A DNA stretch of 52,891 nt from an uncultured Muribaculaceae bacterium (GTDB lineage: Bacteria > Bacteroidota > Bacteroidia > Bacteroidales > Muribaculaceae). Each line of letters starts with the position of its first letter. Position 1 is the first letter of the stretch. The position numbers and the translations under genes were made by a program. The notes under the pieces were generated by a model. The model ran no database searches. It was not told the origin of the DNA and saw only the letters and a list, made by a program, of their open reading frames with translations. Below, piece by piece: positions 32,521 to 41,429 of this stretch. The stretch spans positions 1 through 52,891 of the forward strand of contig CAJTOZ010000021.1 of the NCBI GenBank assembly GCA_910578095.1. Reading direction: 5' to 3'.

Positions 32521-32715
32521 AGCATTTATGATCAAACAGCAATAATCATATCGAATTTATAAACAAACGTTTACTACACAAAAGAGCCAAAAGAACCACA
32601 CATACCACGATTTTAAAATACATCAGTTAAACTTTGTTAACTTTACTGAAATAAAAGCCGATATATTAAGTTTTTTTTAAATTAGCGGCGAAACAATTAC
32701 CAAAAGATTTTCCGT

Positions 32716-33633
32716 ATGAAAATCAAGAGAATATCTTTACGAAATCTCAATGATGAGATTCTTATTGCCATCCTTATATATTTGTGTCTGTCACCATGTA
32801 TGCTTTGGGCTCAACGAAAAGACTCCGATGCTAAAATATCACCCTCCAATTTTTTGAGGTCGGCAAGAGGGCAAAGGGATACGGTATGTGAAGCGAATGT
32901 TCGCATCAGATACGCTTTCAATGCAGAAGATATAAAAGACAAGTCTACTTGGATTGACGAGGGACAATTGAAAATCGCTCCGGACATGACTGACTACAGC
33001 AGTTATTTTGTCGAGGTCGATGAGGACAGTCTTGCTCATTGGCTTGACGCCAACAAAAGGAGTAATGTTTATCCACCGGCACGTTGGCTTCAAGGTCATC
33101 GCCCCGATTATTGGATAGAGTATCAGTATTCTCAGATAACTACACAAGACAGCATCTTGACCGAATGGGCCACTATGCCGCGAGAACTTGATTCGGAAAA
33201 CCTGTATTATACGGAGAATCTTCCGCTTTTCAACTGGCAGATTTGCACAGAAACTGACACAGTATGCGGCTATGAATGCATAAAGGCCGCATGCCATTGG
33301 CGTGGCCGTGGTTTTACGGCTTGGTTTACTCCGGATATCCCCGTGGAATATGGCCCTTGGAAATTCGGAGGTCTTCCGGGCTTGATAATGAAGGTGTCGG
33401 ACGACGACGGAATCTACACTTTTGAGGCAGTGGCTGTAGAAAACGGTAATTTTCCAATTTTTGCACCCCGTGGCAGCAAGTATAAGCAAGCTACTCGCGA
33501 CAAAGTTTGGAAGCTTCAGCGCGCATTAAATGAAAATTATTTTAAAACGACGGGGTGGTCTGTTTTTAACATTAAGTTAGGACGTGAAATTACCTCACGA
33601 GAGCACCCATACTCTCAGCTTGAGTTAGAATAA
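32716..33633 (+). CDS. GLPGLI family protein
   Basis: 305 residues. An N-terminal hydrophobic export segment (LIAILIYLCLSPCMLWAQ) is followed by a beta-rich region and the eponymous motif in YGPWKFGGLPGLIMKVSDDDG (about residues 214-234). GLPGLI proteins are Bacteroidota envelope proteins of unknown role that nearly always sit beside a TonB-receptor-like gene, as here: the next gene begins 4 nt after this stop. Codon use is more AT-rich than neighbours on the left. Confidence 0.9.
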   Translation: MKIKRISLRNLNDEILIAILIYLCLSPCMLWAQRKDSDAKISPSNFLRSARGQRDTVCEANVRIRYAFNAEDIKDKSTWIDEGQLKIAPDMTDYSSYFVEVDEDSLAHWLDANKRSNVYPPARWLQGHRPDYWIEYQYSQITTQDSILTEWATMPRELDSENLYYTENLPLFNWQICTETDTVCGYECIKAACHWRGRGFTAWFTPDIPVEYGPWKFGGLPGLIMKVSDDDGIYTFEAVAVENGNFPIFAPRGSKYKQATRDKVWKLQRALNENYFKTTGWSVFNIKLGREITSREHPYSQLELE

Positions 33634-33637
33634 ATCC

Positions 33638-36274
33638 ATGTTGAGCCCTCAATCCAAGGCTTTAATCAGCTTAGTATTTCTGACTTGTGCGCAGTTTGTC
33701 TGTGCACAGATTGTACTGCGAGGCAAAGTATCCGACACTTCCGGACAAGTTCTCGAAGCCATGGTGACAGTGACGGATGCCGGGAGGATTGTGGCGCATA
33801 CAATGGCTGATGAGTCCGGGAAATACGCCCTTGAGTTTAACTCAACATCAGACAGTGTGACGATTAAGGCTTCAATGATAGGATATACTCCTCTTAAAAA
33901 GAATATTAAAGCATCGTCAAGTCAAATTGATTTGGTCCTGCAGGGTGGAAATACACTCAAAGAATTTGTTGTTGTTGCCGATAAGATAACCGAACGAGGA
34001 GATACTTTAAGTTTTAATGTTGGCTCTTACCAAGACAAGTCGGACCGTGTTATCGGCGATGTAATTAAAAAGATGCCGGGGTTGGAGGTCAGTGAGTCCG
34101 GACGTATCAGTTTCAACGGCAAGGAGGTGAAGAATTTCTATGTGGAAGATATGGATCTTCTGCAGGGGAGATACGGAATAGCCACAAATAATGTCTCGGC
34201 CAATGATGTGGCCTCCGTTCAGGTCTACCAAAATCATCAGCCGATAAGAGCCTTGAAAGACATAGCCCCTTCCGAAGATATAACCATAAATCTCAAGTTG
34301 AAATCATCAGCGAAAGGCACATGGACAATATCGGCGATGGGCGGCGGTGGATATAAACCGGCATTATGGGCTGCCGAGCTTGTCGCTATGTTTTTCGGAA
34401 AGAAAGTGCAGAACATGACAACTTACAAGGGAAACAATAGCGGGATAGATGTCAATGCTGAACTCAAATCGATGACAGACGACAATCTTCCGCGCTTCAT
34501 TAATAATGCTCCGCTTTCAGTCGCGGCTCCTCCAAATCCCGGAATAGCATCCCGCCGCTATATCGACAATAAATCAAATACTATAAGTATAAATCAGTTG
34601 GTTAAAACTGATTCCCTTACCACTTTGACATTTAATTTAGGGTATTATAATGACCAACTTCGTAAATCCGGAGAAGAAATATCTCAGCAGTATGAACCGG
34701 TTTCCGGAAAACATCGAAGTATCTATAAGGAGTTAAAGGCTTATAACTACATAAATTCATTATCTGCGGCAACGAATTATAAGAGGAATGACAAGAGCAT
34801 ATACCTGGATAATTCTTTGAATATAAACACGAATTGGAATCATGACAATGGCACTGCAATAACCACCGGTAGTTTTACATCAGGAAAAACAACAGTTGAC
34901 CAAAATCTTGACAATCCGGCTATTGAAATAACCGACCGCCTTAGCTTTATTAAGAATAGTGGAAAACATGCATGGGAAATATATCTATCCGCAGGATGGA
35001 ACCACAAACCCCAGTCGCTATCCGTTGAAACGGGTACAGATGAGGCATCCCAAAGTTCTAATCTCATTCAGAATTACACTACTGATGCCGTTTTGGCGAA
35101 TCTGTTCACTTCCAGGAGCCTCCAGGTAAATAAGGTAAGACTTTATACCGGAATCTTTACGGAATTCAATATGGAAAATGTGAAGTCGGAACTTGACGGA
35201 ATACAATTAACCGACAAAGATCTGACGCAAAATGATTTTCTATTTGGAAAACTAAATGTTGGTATTCAGCCAAAGATATCCTATCCAATAGGAAACTTTT
35301 ACGCTGAGTTAACTTTGTCTGCTTCGTACAACCTGCAGTGGCTCAACGACAGGATAGACCAATCCAGAGGAACGACTTGGAATTATATCACTATAATGCC
35401 CCAGACACATATAACCTATAAGATGGGGCGCAACTGGTTGGCATTAGACGTGACCTACAACCAGATGATAGATAATTCGCAAAGGGCCGCAACAGGAATT
35501 GTAATGACCGACTATCTTTCATTCCGAAGATCGGAGATTGACCGTACAATGAAAGATGAAACATGGCTGACATCGTTGGCGTACCATTTTTCCAATCCTT
35601 TCCATCAGATTTTTGGTAATGCCGGCCTATCCTGGAATCAGTTCAGGCATAACAGTATCACGGGCTATGATTACGATGGGTTTTCGACTGTGAGCATCAA
35701 TTTGCCATTGCAAAACACAGCAAACAGTTATTCCGTTACAGCAAACTTAAGCAAGGGGCTCGGCTTTTGGAATACTACCGTGAAATTAGGAGCTGCAGCT
35801 TCGCTTTACAAAGGAAACTCTTTGATAAATAATTCGCTCTTTGCTTTCAATTCCAAAACATGGAGTGGCAGCATTTTAATTTCAACAACTCCTGCCCGCT
35901 GGATGGGAGCTGCCCTTGCGTTCGCTTATGGCGAAAATAGAAGTGAAACGAAGGGAATAGAAGCCGGCTCTCCATGGGTGCGTACTTGGACAGGCAGAGC
36001 CGATATTAATTTCTACCCCATTAAGAATCTAATATTCAATATTTCAGCCGAAAACAACTATACGAATTTGACTTCAGGGGACAAGAACGTGTGGTTTGGA
36101 GATTCAAAAATAACTTATCGACGGGGAAGGTTTGAGTGGAATCTGGCATTTAACAACATTTTCAACTTCAAATCGTTCACAAAAGTGAGCTATACCGCAA
36201 TGGATATCTACACCAGCACCTACACCCTCCGCGAGCGGAATGTTATGCTTACGTTGAGAATGAAACTTTTATAA
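33638..36274 (+). CDS. TonB-receptor-like outer-membrane protein with carboxypeptidase-like domain
   Basis: 878 residues. Signal peptide to about residue 23 (ALISLVFLTCAQFVCAQ), then a CarboxypepD-regulatory-like domain (VLRGKVSDTSGQVLEAMVTVTD). A degenerate plug region (RGDTLSFNVGSYQDKSDRVIGDVIKKMPGLEVSESGRISFNGKEV) lacks a full TonB plug consensus. A large barrel ends in RERNVMLTLRMKLL. This is the OMP-b-brl type coupled to GLPGLI proteins. It may export or import an unknown ligand or act as a channel. Encoded 4 nt after the GLPGLI gene. Confidence 0.88.
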   Translation: MLSPQSKALISLVFLTCAQFVCAQIVLRGKVSDTSGQVLEAMVTVTDAGRIVAHTMADESGKYALEFNSTSDSVTIKASMIGYTPLKKNIKASSSQIDLVLQGGNTLKEFVVVADKITERGDTLSFNVGSYQDKSDRVIGDVIKKMPGLEVSESGRISFNGKEVKNFYVEDMDLLQGRYGIATNNVSANDVASVQVYQNHQPIRALKDIAPSEDITINLKLKSSAKGTWTISAMGGGGYKPALWAAELVAMFFGKKVQNMTTYKGNNSGIDVNAELKSMTDDNLPRFINNAPLSVAAPPNPGIASRRYIDNKSNTISINQLVKTDSLTTLTFNLGYYNDQLRKSGEEISQQYEPVSGKHRSIYKELKAYNYINSLSAATNYKRNDKSIYLDNSLNINTNWNHDNGTAITTGSFTSGKTTVDQNLDNPAIEITDRLSFIKNSGKHAWEIYLSAGWNHKPQSLSVETGTDEASQSSNLIQNYTTDAVLANLFTSRSLQVNKVRLYTGIFTEFNMENVKSELDGIQLTDKDLTQNDFLFGKLNVGIQPKISYPIGNFYAELTLSASYNLQWLNDRIDQSRGTTWNYITIMPQTHITYKMGRNWLALDVTYNQMIDNSQRAATGIVMTDYLSFRRSEIDRTMKDETWLTSLAYHFSNPFHQIFGNAGLSWNQFRHNSITGYDYDGFSTVSINLPLQNTANSYSVTANLSKGLGFWNTTVKLGAAASLYKGNSLINNSLFAFNSKTWSGSILISTTPARWMGAALAFAYGENRSETKGIEAGSPWVRTWTGRADINFYPIKNLIFNISAENNYTNLTSGDKNVWFGDSKITYRRGRFEWNLAFNNIFNFKSFTKVSYTAMDIYTSTYTLRERNVMLTLRMKLL

Positions 36275-36320
36275 ATACTCATAATATGAGTACTAATACA
36301 TATTTGACTGCGAAATAGAT

Positions 36321-36445
36321 AAGGATTAGGCTCAAAAAACGCAGAACTAATTGATAATCTGCGGTTTCTTTGCGTCCCATAGCGTCTGACGGACGATAAG
36401 TCTGATTTAGTCTACAGAGTGTCCGTAGTATCAAGTGGAGATGGA
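36321..36445. repeat. Direct repeat R1 (about 125 bp), left flank of RloAB module
   Basis: Closely matches 38823-38949 with scattered substitutions. Shared blocks include GCAGAACTAATTGATA, TCTGCGGTTTCTTTGCGT, TCTGATTTAGTCTACAGAGT and GTCCGTAGTA. It contains a hairpin (GCAGA/TCTGC then GGTTTCTTT) and ends in GTGGAGATGGA (36435-36445), an 11-base match to the 3' end of ssrA. Probable attachment-site remnant. Confidence 0.8.
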
Positions 36446-36521
36446 ATATTTGGCACTATTCCAACCTTAAAGATTCATTTTAAGAAATTCAACCACAATC
36501 GTTAAATCCATGTTAAGCCGA

Positions 36522-37226
36522 CTATTCTAAGGTGGGTAATATGCTTTCGGGGTGTTCAAGCTCATCAACCAATACATAGACTGTGGTGCATGGCTTGTGG
36601 CTTTTGTAGTCGAAAGAGTGTTCAAAGAATTTACGCAATTTCTTTGCGTTTATCTTTGCTTGATTTTCATTGCCGATTGCTTGGAGTAAAGCATATATTT
36701 CGGGGTCATTCTTTTTGTAATTGAAATTTGCATATCCCTTATGCTTACGGATCTCGGTTTCGAGTTTGGTTATGTAGTCTGCACGGGATATGGCGGCATC
36801 AAGATAGACAAAATGCAACAGATACCACAGCTCAAACGCCTCGTTGGTCCATGCAGCATAAAACCCTTTTCTTGATGCAAGCTGAATGGCTTCATTGAAA
36901 TCATTAAAGTCGTCTTTGTCAAACACTACCCAAACGCGGTCGAAAGGCAGTTGTCTTTGTCGTTCAAGCTGTGTCTTGATGTCGGCTGCACGTTTTACCA
37001 GTGCGCAGGTTGAACGACCTTCGCCTACAATTTCTTCGGAACGCACCTCTGAATAGCGGTCTTTTACAAGTTCCTTGAAATAATTAGGTTCGGTGCGTTC
37101 TCCCTCGCAGACTACAAGGAAACGCACAATCTTATCTCTCGTGGCGATTTTACGCTTTTTTGCAGCCTTGGCTACACGCCTTTCCATTTGGCGTTGCTTG
37201 ATTATGGATTTTGGCGGCTGTCCCAT
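36522..37226 (-). CDS. RloB-like protein (AbiL second component)
   Basis: 234 residues. A basic N-terminus is followed by VRFLVVCEGERTEPNYFKELVKDRY and, about 70 residues on, VWVVFDKDDFNDFNEAI: the E...DxD arrangement of the TOPRIM-like fold of RloB proteins. WTNEAFELWYLLHFVYLD and the C-terminal basic helices are also standard. RloB partners an AAA ATPase (RloA/AbiLi) in abortive-infection systems, where the TOPRIM part is thought to be the nuclease effector. It starts 4 nt after the ATPase gene. Both lie in a segment flanked by direct repeats beside ssrA. Confidence 0.9.
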   Translation of the reverse strand: MGQPPKSIIKQRQMERRVAKAAKKRKIATRDKIVRFLVVCEGERTEPNYFKELVKDRYSEVRSEEIVGEGRSTCALVKRAADIKTQLERQRQLPFDRVWVVFDKDDFNDFNEAIQLASRKGFYAAWTNEAFELWYLLHFVYLDAAISRADYITKLETEIRKHKGYANFNYKKNDPEIYALLQAIGNENQAKINAKKLRKFFEHSFDYKSHKPCTTVYVLVDELEHPESILPTLE

Positions 37227-37230
37227 ATTC

Positions 37231-38430
37231 TCAGCTCATGAAAGGTATAGCGCCATAGCGACCATTGATATAATCCTTTTCAATGTTGCGGTCATTGCGC
37301 ACTTTGTTTCCTGCATCATCACGGAATTCAACCAGTGAATACAATTCAGTTGAATCGGTTTTATCCTTTTCGGTGAACCAGATTTGATCGCGGCGCAGAT
37401 ATTGGAGATTGAGCAAATTTGTGTCGTGTGTCGCAAAGATAAGTTGCGCACCGTTGCGGTTAATCCCGCTATCCATAAACAGCCCGATGATTTTGCGTGT
37501 AAGGAACGGGTGGAGTTTTGCATCAAGCTCGTCAACCACAAGAATTTTGCCTGAAAGGATTGCATCGACAAGTGGCCCTGCAATTTCAATCATCTTCTTT
37601 GTTCCTTCTGATTCCATCTTGTCTGTTGGGAACTTGCTTGTTCCTACAACATTTCCATCACTATTATAAATTCGATGAATGGTTTTAGAATCAACTGAAT
37701 TCTCATCTTCTATTTTCATGCTTACTTCAAGAGCGTCAAAGCCAAGTTGAGTTTGGGAAAGGAGATTCATTATATCATCTCCACCAGATTCCTTATAGAC
37801 AATAGTGCGTAATGTTTTGCCGGCATATTCTTTTCCATCCATTCCGGAAATATACTCGATGCTTGAAAACCAGTCAAGAATTGATTGCGACAGTTTTCCG
37901 TTAAGTTGTGCCACGAGCGACACGAACAAGCGGTTTGAAGGCGTAGCATCTTGTTTGCCGTTACCCTCTGCAAAACGTGTTTTGGAGATTTTGAACTCAT
38001 TTCCGCTTCTCAAAAACAGCTCAAATTCTCTTTCGCCTACACGCTTTTCATAAAGCCATTCGGCAAGGATCTCATTGGCTGTATAATCAAAGCCATATCT
38101 GAATTTAGAGCCGGTCAGAGTGAACTGAATTTCAAATGATGTGGGTTCTTCCGCCGATGTGAGGTCAAGGCAGAATGGTTCTGCATCAAGTTTATCTTTG
38201 GGATTTAGCTTTACCGAGTTGAGAAGCACATCACGCATAGCTTTCAATGCTTTCAACACATTGCTTTTTCCGCTTGAATTTGCCCCGTACATCACAGCGA
38301 CAGGGAGCAATTCCTCATCACAAGACTTTACTACGGCGCCGGACAGCTCCTGAATTGAAGCTGCCTCCATACTTAAAGTCATTTCATCTCTGAATGATCT
38401 GAAATTTTTGAATGTAAAGTTGACTAACAT
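37231..38430 (-). CDS. AAA-family ATPase RloA/AbiLi-like
   Basis: 399 residues. NFTFKNFRSFRDEMTLSME at the N-terminus and the Walker A GANSSGKSNVLKALKAM (about residues 50-66) are typical of AAA_15/RecF-SMC-like ATPases. Walker B and D-loop read ILVVDELDAKLHPFL (about 295-309), followed by the switch His in FATHDTNLL. This family acts as sensor or activator for a nuclease partner in OLD, Gabija, PARIS and AbiL-type phage defence. First gene of the operon, with its own -7 box; rloB starts 4 nt after its stop. AT-rich codon use and the bordering repeats suggest horizontal acquisition. Confidence 0.9.
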   Translation of the reverse strand: MLVNFTFKNFRSFRDEMTLSMEAASIQELSGAVVKSCDEELLPVAVMYGANSSGKSNVLKALKAMRDVLLNSVKLNPKDKLDAEPFCLDLTSAEEPTSFEIQFTLTGSKFRYGFDYTANEILAEWLYEKRVGEREFELFLRSGNEFKISKTRFAEGNGKQDATPSNRLFVSLVAQLNGKLSQSILDWFSSIEYISGMDGKEYAGKTLRTIVYKESGGDDIMNLLSQTQLGFDALEVSMKIEDENSVDSKTIHRIYNSDGNVVGTSKFPTDKMESEGTKKMIEIAGPLVDAILSGKILVVDELDAKLHPFLTRKIIGLFMDSGINRNGAQLIFATHDTNLLNLQYLRRDQIWFTEKDKTDSTELYSLVEFRDDAGNKVRNDRNIEKDYINGRYGAIPFMS

Positions 38431-38449
38431 ATTCTATCGTGATTTTCTG

Positions 38450-38457
38450 CAAAGATA
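38450..38457 (-). promoter_or_regulatory. -7 box for rloAB operon
   Basis: Minus-strand TATCTTTG, 20 nt before the ATG at 38430. No clear upstream TTTG at the usual distance. Confidence 0.55.
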
Positions 38458-38683
38458 ACAATAAAATTTCGTTCAGAGTTTGTTTTGTGAGAAAAATTCT
38501 CAAATATTCAATCCTGCCAGCAGCTTATGGTGACAGTCCATTCTGATACGGTTGCCATTCACAACAGAATGGCAAGGGGGGATTTAATGGGGGATTATAC
38601 CTGTTTGATGTCCGATATTTTCCGACTTACGACTAAGTTGCGTCTTTGTAACTATGTGTATATTAAAATTTTACCGTAGTAAT

Positions 38684-38739
38684 CGTTACTAAATCGTTAC
38701 TATTTCATTTTCCAAAATTTTAGTAACGAGTTAGTAACG
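38684..38739. repeat. Paired CGTTACT / AGTAACG repeats
   Basis: CGTTACT occurs at 38684-38690 and 38695-38701, and its complement AGTAACG at 38722-38728 and 38733-38739: two tandem copies (11-bp period) facing two tandem copies on the other strand. A related GTAACG occurs at 38751. This spacing looks like arm-type binding sites for a tyrosine recombinase or excisionase next to an attachment core. No coding gene lies between 38458 and 39056. Confidence 0.65.
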
Positions 38740-38822
38740 AAACTATGTCTGTAACGGTCTTTTCTTGGTCTGATTTCGGTCCTGTAATCGCTCTCCAAGC
38801 GCTTTGCTCAGCAAAGAATCGA

Positions 38823-38949
38823 AAGGATTAGACACGAAAAAACCGCAGAACTAATTGATAGTCTGCGGTTTCTTTGCGTTGCAAAGCGCCTGACGGACGA
38901 TTAGTCTGATTTAGTCTACAGAGTGTCCGTAGTAGCAAGTGGAGATGGA
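38823..38949. repeat. Direct repeat R2, right flank of RloAB module
   Basis: Counterpart of R1. It includes the perfect hairpin CCGCAGA/TCTGCGG followed by TTTCTTT, and leads into GTGGAGATGGAGGGATTC (38939-38956), which is an exact 18-base copy of the ssrA 3' end at 39055-39072. Confidence 0.8.
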
Positions 38950-38956
38950 GGGATTC
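38939..38956. other. Putative attachment-site core (copy of ssrA 3' end)
   Basis: This 18-base sequence equals positions 39055-39072, the T-arm and acceptor end of tmRNA. Tyrosine integrases often use this part of ssrA. No integrase gene is in the window. Confidence 0.65.
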
Positions 38957-39030
38957 TTTCTTGCTTCGCTGCGAAAGCGCTTCGCGGTGACGAACCCTCT
39001 ACCGGGTTCTCATCGCCTCATCTCCACAAA

Positions 39031-39055
39031 AAAAGCTCGCAGAAGCGAGCTTTTG
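39031..39055 (-). terminator. ssrA terminator
   Basis: On the minus strand AAAAGCTCGC, TTCT, GCGAGCTTTTTTT: a 6-bp GC stem extended by A-T pairs, with a 4-base loop and a run of seven or more Ts, directly after the mature tmRNA 3' end. Confidence 0.88.
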
Positions 39056-39452
39056 TGGAGATGGAGGGATTCGAACCCTCGTCCAAACGTGGAACTAATG
39101 TGCTTTCTACGTGCGTATTTCCAAATTGATTTTCGTGCGTCGGCAGGCATGGAACCGCCAACCGGCGCCTTATCTCCTTAAATTTCGGACGTCGCGCGGA
39201 GCTCTTGATGTCCTATTCCCGATATTCCTGCACCGCCGGATCGATTAGCCTCGGAAAATGGGCAATCGGGCGATGTCTCGTCTCCGCAACTGTTGCGGAG
39301 ATAAAGCTAATCTACTGTACTTCAATTAGGCAGCGAGAGCGTAGTTGTTTTCGCCATTTGAAATTGCTGATGTCCCTGATTAAAGAGCGTAGCCATCATT
39401 GCTCTGCACGCTTACACACCACCTCTACACGCTGTCAAAACCGGTCATCCCC
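39056..39452 (-). ncRNA. ssrA: Transfer-messenger RNA (tmRNA)
   Basis: The 5' end GGGGATGACCGGTTTTGACAG (39452 leftwards) and the 3' end GGTTCGAATCCCTCCATCTCC form the tRNA-like half: the acceptor stem GGGGATG pairs with CATCTCC, and the T-arm GGTTCGAATCC is standard. The tag frame ends in GENNYALAA, codons 39355-39329, then TAA at 39328-39326. CCA is not encoded and would be added. tmRNA rescues stalled ribosomes and tags the products for proteolysis. It is expressed from a TTG-N20-TAATTTTG promoter (39526-39496) with about 40 nt of 5' precursor. Its 3' end is duplicated at 38939 as a likely integration site. The apparent plus-strand frames here are shadows. Confidence 0.97.
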
Positions 39453-39495
39453 GTCTTTTCATGCATGACAAGCGGTGCTTTGCTTGTATGAATTG

Positions 39496-39526
39496 CAAAA
39501 TTACTCATTAATAATAATATCTCCAA
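39496..39526 (-). promoter_or_regulatory. Promoter for ssrA
   Basis: Minus-strand TTG (39526-39524), 20 nt, TAATTTTG (39503-39496). An ACAAGC/GCTTGT hairpin lies in the 5' precursor (39467-39488). Confidence 0.7.
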
Positions 39527-39647
39527 TTTTTTAACTACATTTAACCGCGAACACCGCGGCGGATATCATTTTGCTGTTAAAGATACTTAAATAAGCTTTT
39601 TGGACGCCTTTATTTCATAACTTAGCAGTGTAATTACACCTTTTATC

Positions 39648-41150
39648 ATGGACAAACATCTCGCTCTAAGCAAAAACGACATTGTGAAGGCTCTACAGAA
39701 GCCGGCAAAAGATTTTACGAAAGACGACATCATACGCTTCATCACCGACAACGGGATTGAAATGGTGAATTTCATGTATCCCGCCGGCGACGGACGCCTC
39801 AAGACACTCAATTTTGTAATCAACGATCTCGATTATCTCGAGACAATCCTCTCTCTTGGCGAGCGCGTGGACGGTTCGTCGCTCTTTCCTTTCATCAGCG
39901 CCGGCAGTTCCGATCTCTATGTGCTGCCGCGCTTCCGCACGGCGTTCGTCGACCCCTTTGCGGAGCTGCCCACCGTGACCATGCTGTGCTCGTTCTTCGA
40001 CAAAGACGGCAAGCCGCTCGAGAGCTCTCCCGAGCACACTCTCCACAAGGCCTGCGAGGAATTTGAGCGTGTCACCGGCATGCGCTTCGAGGCTATGGGT
40101 GAGCTGGAATACTACGTTATCTCCCCCGAGACCGACACCTTCCCCGCCACCGACCAGAAAGGCTACCACGAGAGCGGCCCATTTGCCAAATACAACGATT
40201 TCCGCACGCTCTGCATGAGCTACATCGCCCGCACCGGCGGACGCATCAAGTACGGACACAGCGAAGTGGGCAATTTCACCCTTGATGGCCTCAACTACGA
40301 GCAAAACGAGATCGAGTTCCTGCCGGTGGACGCCGAGCAGGCCGCCGACCAGCTCGTGCTCGCCAAATGGGTGATACGAAACCTGGCGGCAGAGCTGGGC
40401 TACGATGTCACCTTCGCGCCCAAGATCACCACCGGCAAAGCCGGATCGGGCCTGCACATACACATGCGAATAACCCGCGACGGACAGAATATGGTGCTCG
40501 ATGCCTCACGCCACCTCAGCGACACGGCGCGACGCGCAATAGCCGGTATCATGAAGCTCGCGCCCGCGCTTACGGCTTTCGGCAACACTAATCCCACAAG
40601 CTATTTCCGCCTTGTGCCGCATCAGGAAGCTCCGACCAACGTATGCTGGGGCGACCGCAACCGTTCCGTGCTCGTGCGCGTGCCCCTCGGATGGACTGCC
40701 GGCACCGACATGTGCGCCACAGCCAACCCCGGCTCCGATGCCGGAACCGTGGATGCCACGCAGAAACAGACCTTCGAGATACGCAGCGCCGACGGCTCGG
40801 CCAACGTCTACGAGCTGCTCGCAGCTCTCGCAGTAGCCGCACGCTACGGTTTCGAGCTCGAGGACGCACTCGCCATCGCAGAGCGCACCTATGTGGACGT
40901 AAACATCCACAGCGCCGAAAATGCCGGACGTCTTGCCTCGCTCGACAGCCTGCCTGTGGATTGCGCACAGTCGGCCGATTGTCTGGCAGCCACACGCCAC
41001 ATCTTCGAGAAAGCCGGCGTGTTCTCCCCCGGCATGATAGATGGCATCATGGCGCGCCTGCGCAGCTACGACCCCCAGGAAGCCCGCGCAGCGCTATCCG
41101 ACCAGAAACTGATGCAAAAACTCGTCACCCGCTATTTCCACTGCGGCTGA
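39648..41150 (+). CDS. glnA: Glutamine synthetase
   Basis: 500 residues, GS beta-grasp plus catalytic domain. Visible: SLFPFISAGSSDLYVLPRFRTAFVDPF near residue 80, the metal and glutamate ligands in EAMGELEYYVI and YEQNEIEFLPVDAEQAADQ, the ATP/metal His in GKAGSGLHIHM, NTNPTSYFRLVPHQEAPTNVCWGDRNRS, and a C-terminal EIRSADGSANVYELLAALAVA. No adenylylation-type NLYDLPP motif was seen. It makes glutamine from glutamate and ammonia. The group is a class I-type enzyme of the size found in Bacteroidota; the exact subtype is uncertain. Monocistronic, ended by a strong terminator. Confidence 0.92.
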   Translation: MDKHLALSKNDIVKALQKPAKDFTKDDIIRFITDNGIEMVNFMYPAGDGRLKTLNFVINDLDYLETILSLGERVDGSSLFPFISAGSSDLYVLPRFRTAFVDPFAELPTVTMLCSFFDKDGKPLESSPEHTLHKACEEFERVTGMRFEAMGELEYYVISPETDTFPATDQKGYHESGPFAKYNDFRTLCMSYIARTGGRIKYGHSEVGNFTLDGLNYEQNEIEFLPVDAEQAADQLVLAKWVIRNLAAELGYDVTFAPKITTGKAGSGLHIHMRITRDGQNMVLDASRHLSDTARRAIAGIMKLAPALTAFGNTNPTSYFRLVPHQEAPTNVCWGDRNRSVLVRVPLGWTAGTDMCATANPGSDAGTVDATQKQTFEIRSADGSANVYELLAALAVAARYGFELEDALAIAERTYVDVNIHSAENAGRLASLDSLPVDCAQSADCLAATRHIFEKAGVFSPGMIDGIMARLRSYDPQEARAALSDQKLMQKLVTRYFHCG

Positions 41151-41192
41151 TGCCCTTGCGGCGCCATGCTCCACACCGGCCCCCGCCACCAC

Positions 41193-41226
41193 CTGCCCGC
41201 ACAGCCATTTCCGGCTGTGCGGGCAG
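41193..41226 (+). terminator. Hairpin after glutamine synthetase
   Basis: CTGCCCGCACAGCC (41193-41206) pairs perfectly with GGCTGTGCGGGCAG (41213-41226) around ATTTCC: a 14-bp GC-rich stem. The T-run is weak (CCGTTTAT). Confidence 0.75.
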
Positions 41227-41429
41227 CCGTTTATACGAACATTCAGGCCACTTTTTCATACCTTTCGGACAAGCACCTTTTATGCCTAATATTGGTTCTT
41301 TTTTCCTCAAATGTTTGATTTAATTTGCCGTTACAGATATATTTTCTTAAATTTGCTTCGTTTTTGTATCTTTTAATCTAAAGATCCCATCTATTCCTAA
41401 GATTATAAACCAATTCTTATAAACACATT

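Noticed and set aside
33632..36520. Similar strings AAATCCATGTTGAGCC and AAATCCATGTTAAGCC before 33638 and 36522 as a direct repeat.
   Set aside because: Only 16 bases with one mismatch and no extended similarity on either side; not enough to claim an insertion boundary.
38939..39181. Plus-strand frames over the ssrA region and its att copy.
   Set aside because: They read through tmRNA and the duplicated 3' end; tmRNA assignment on the minus strand is certain.
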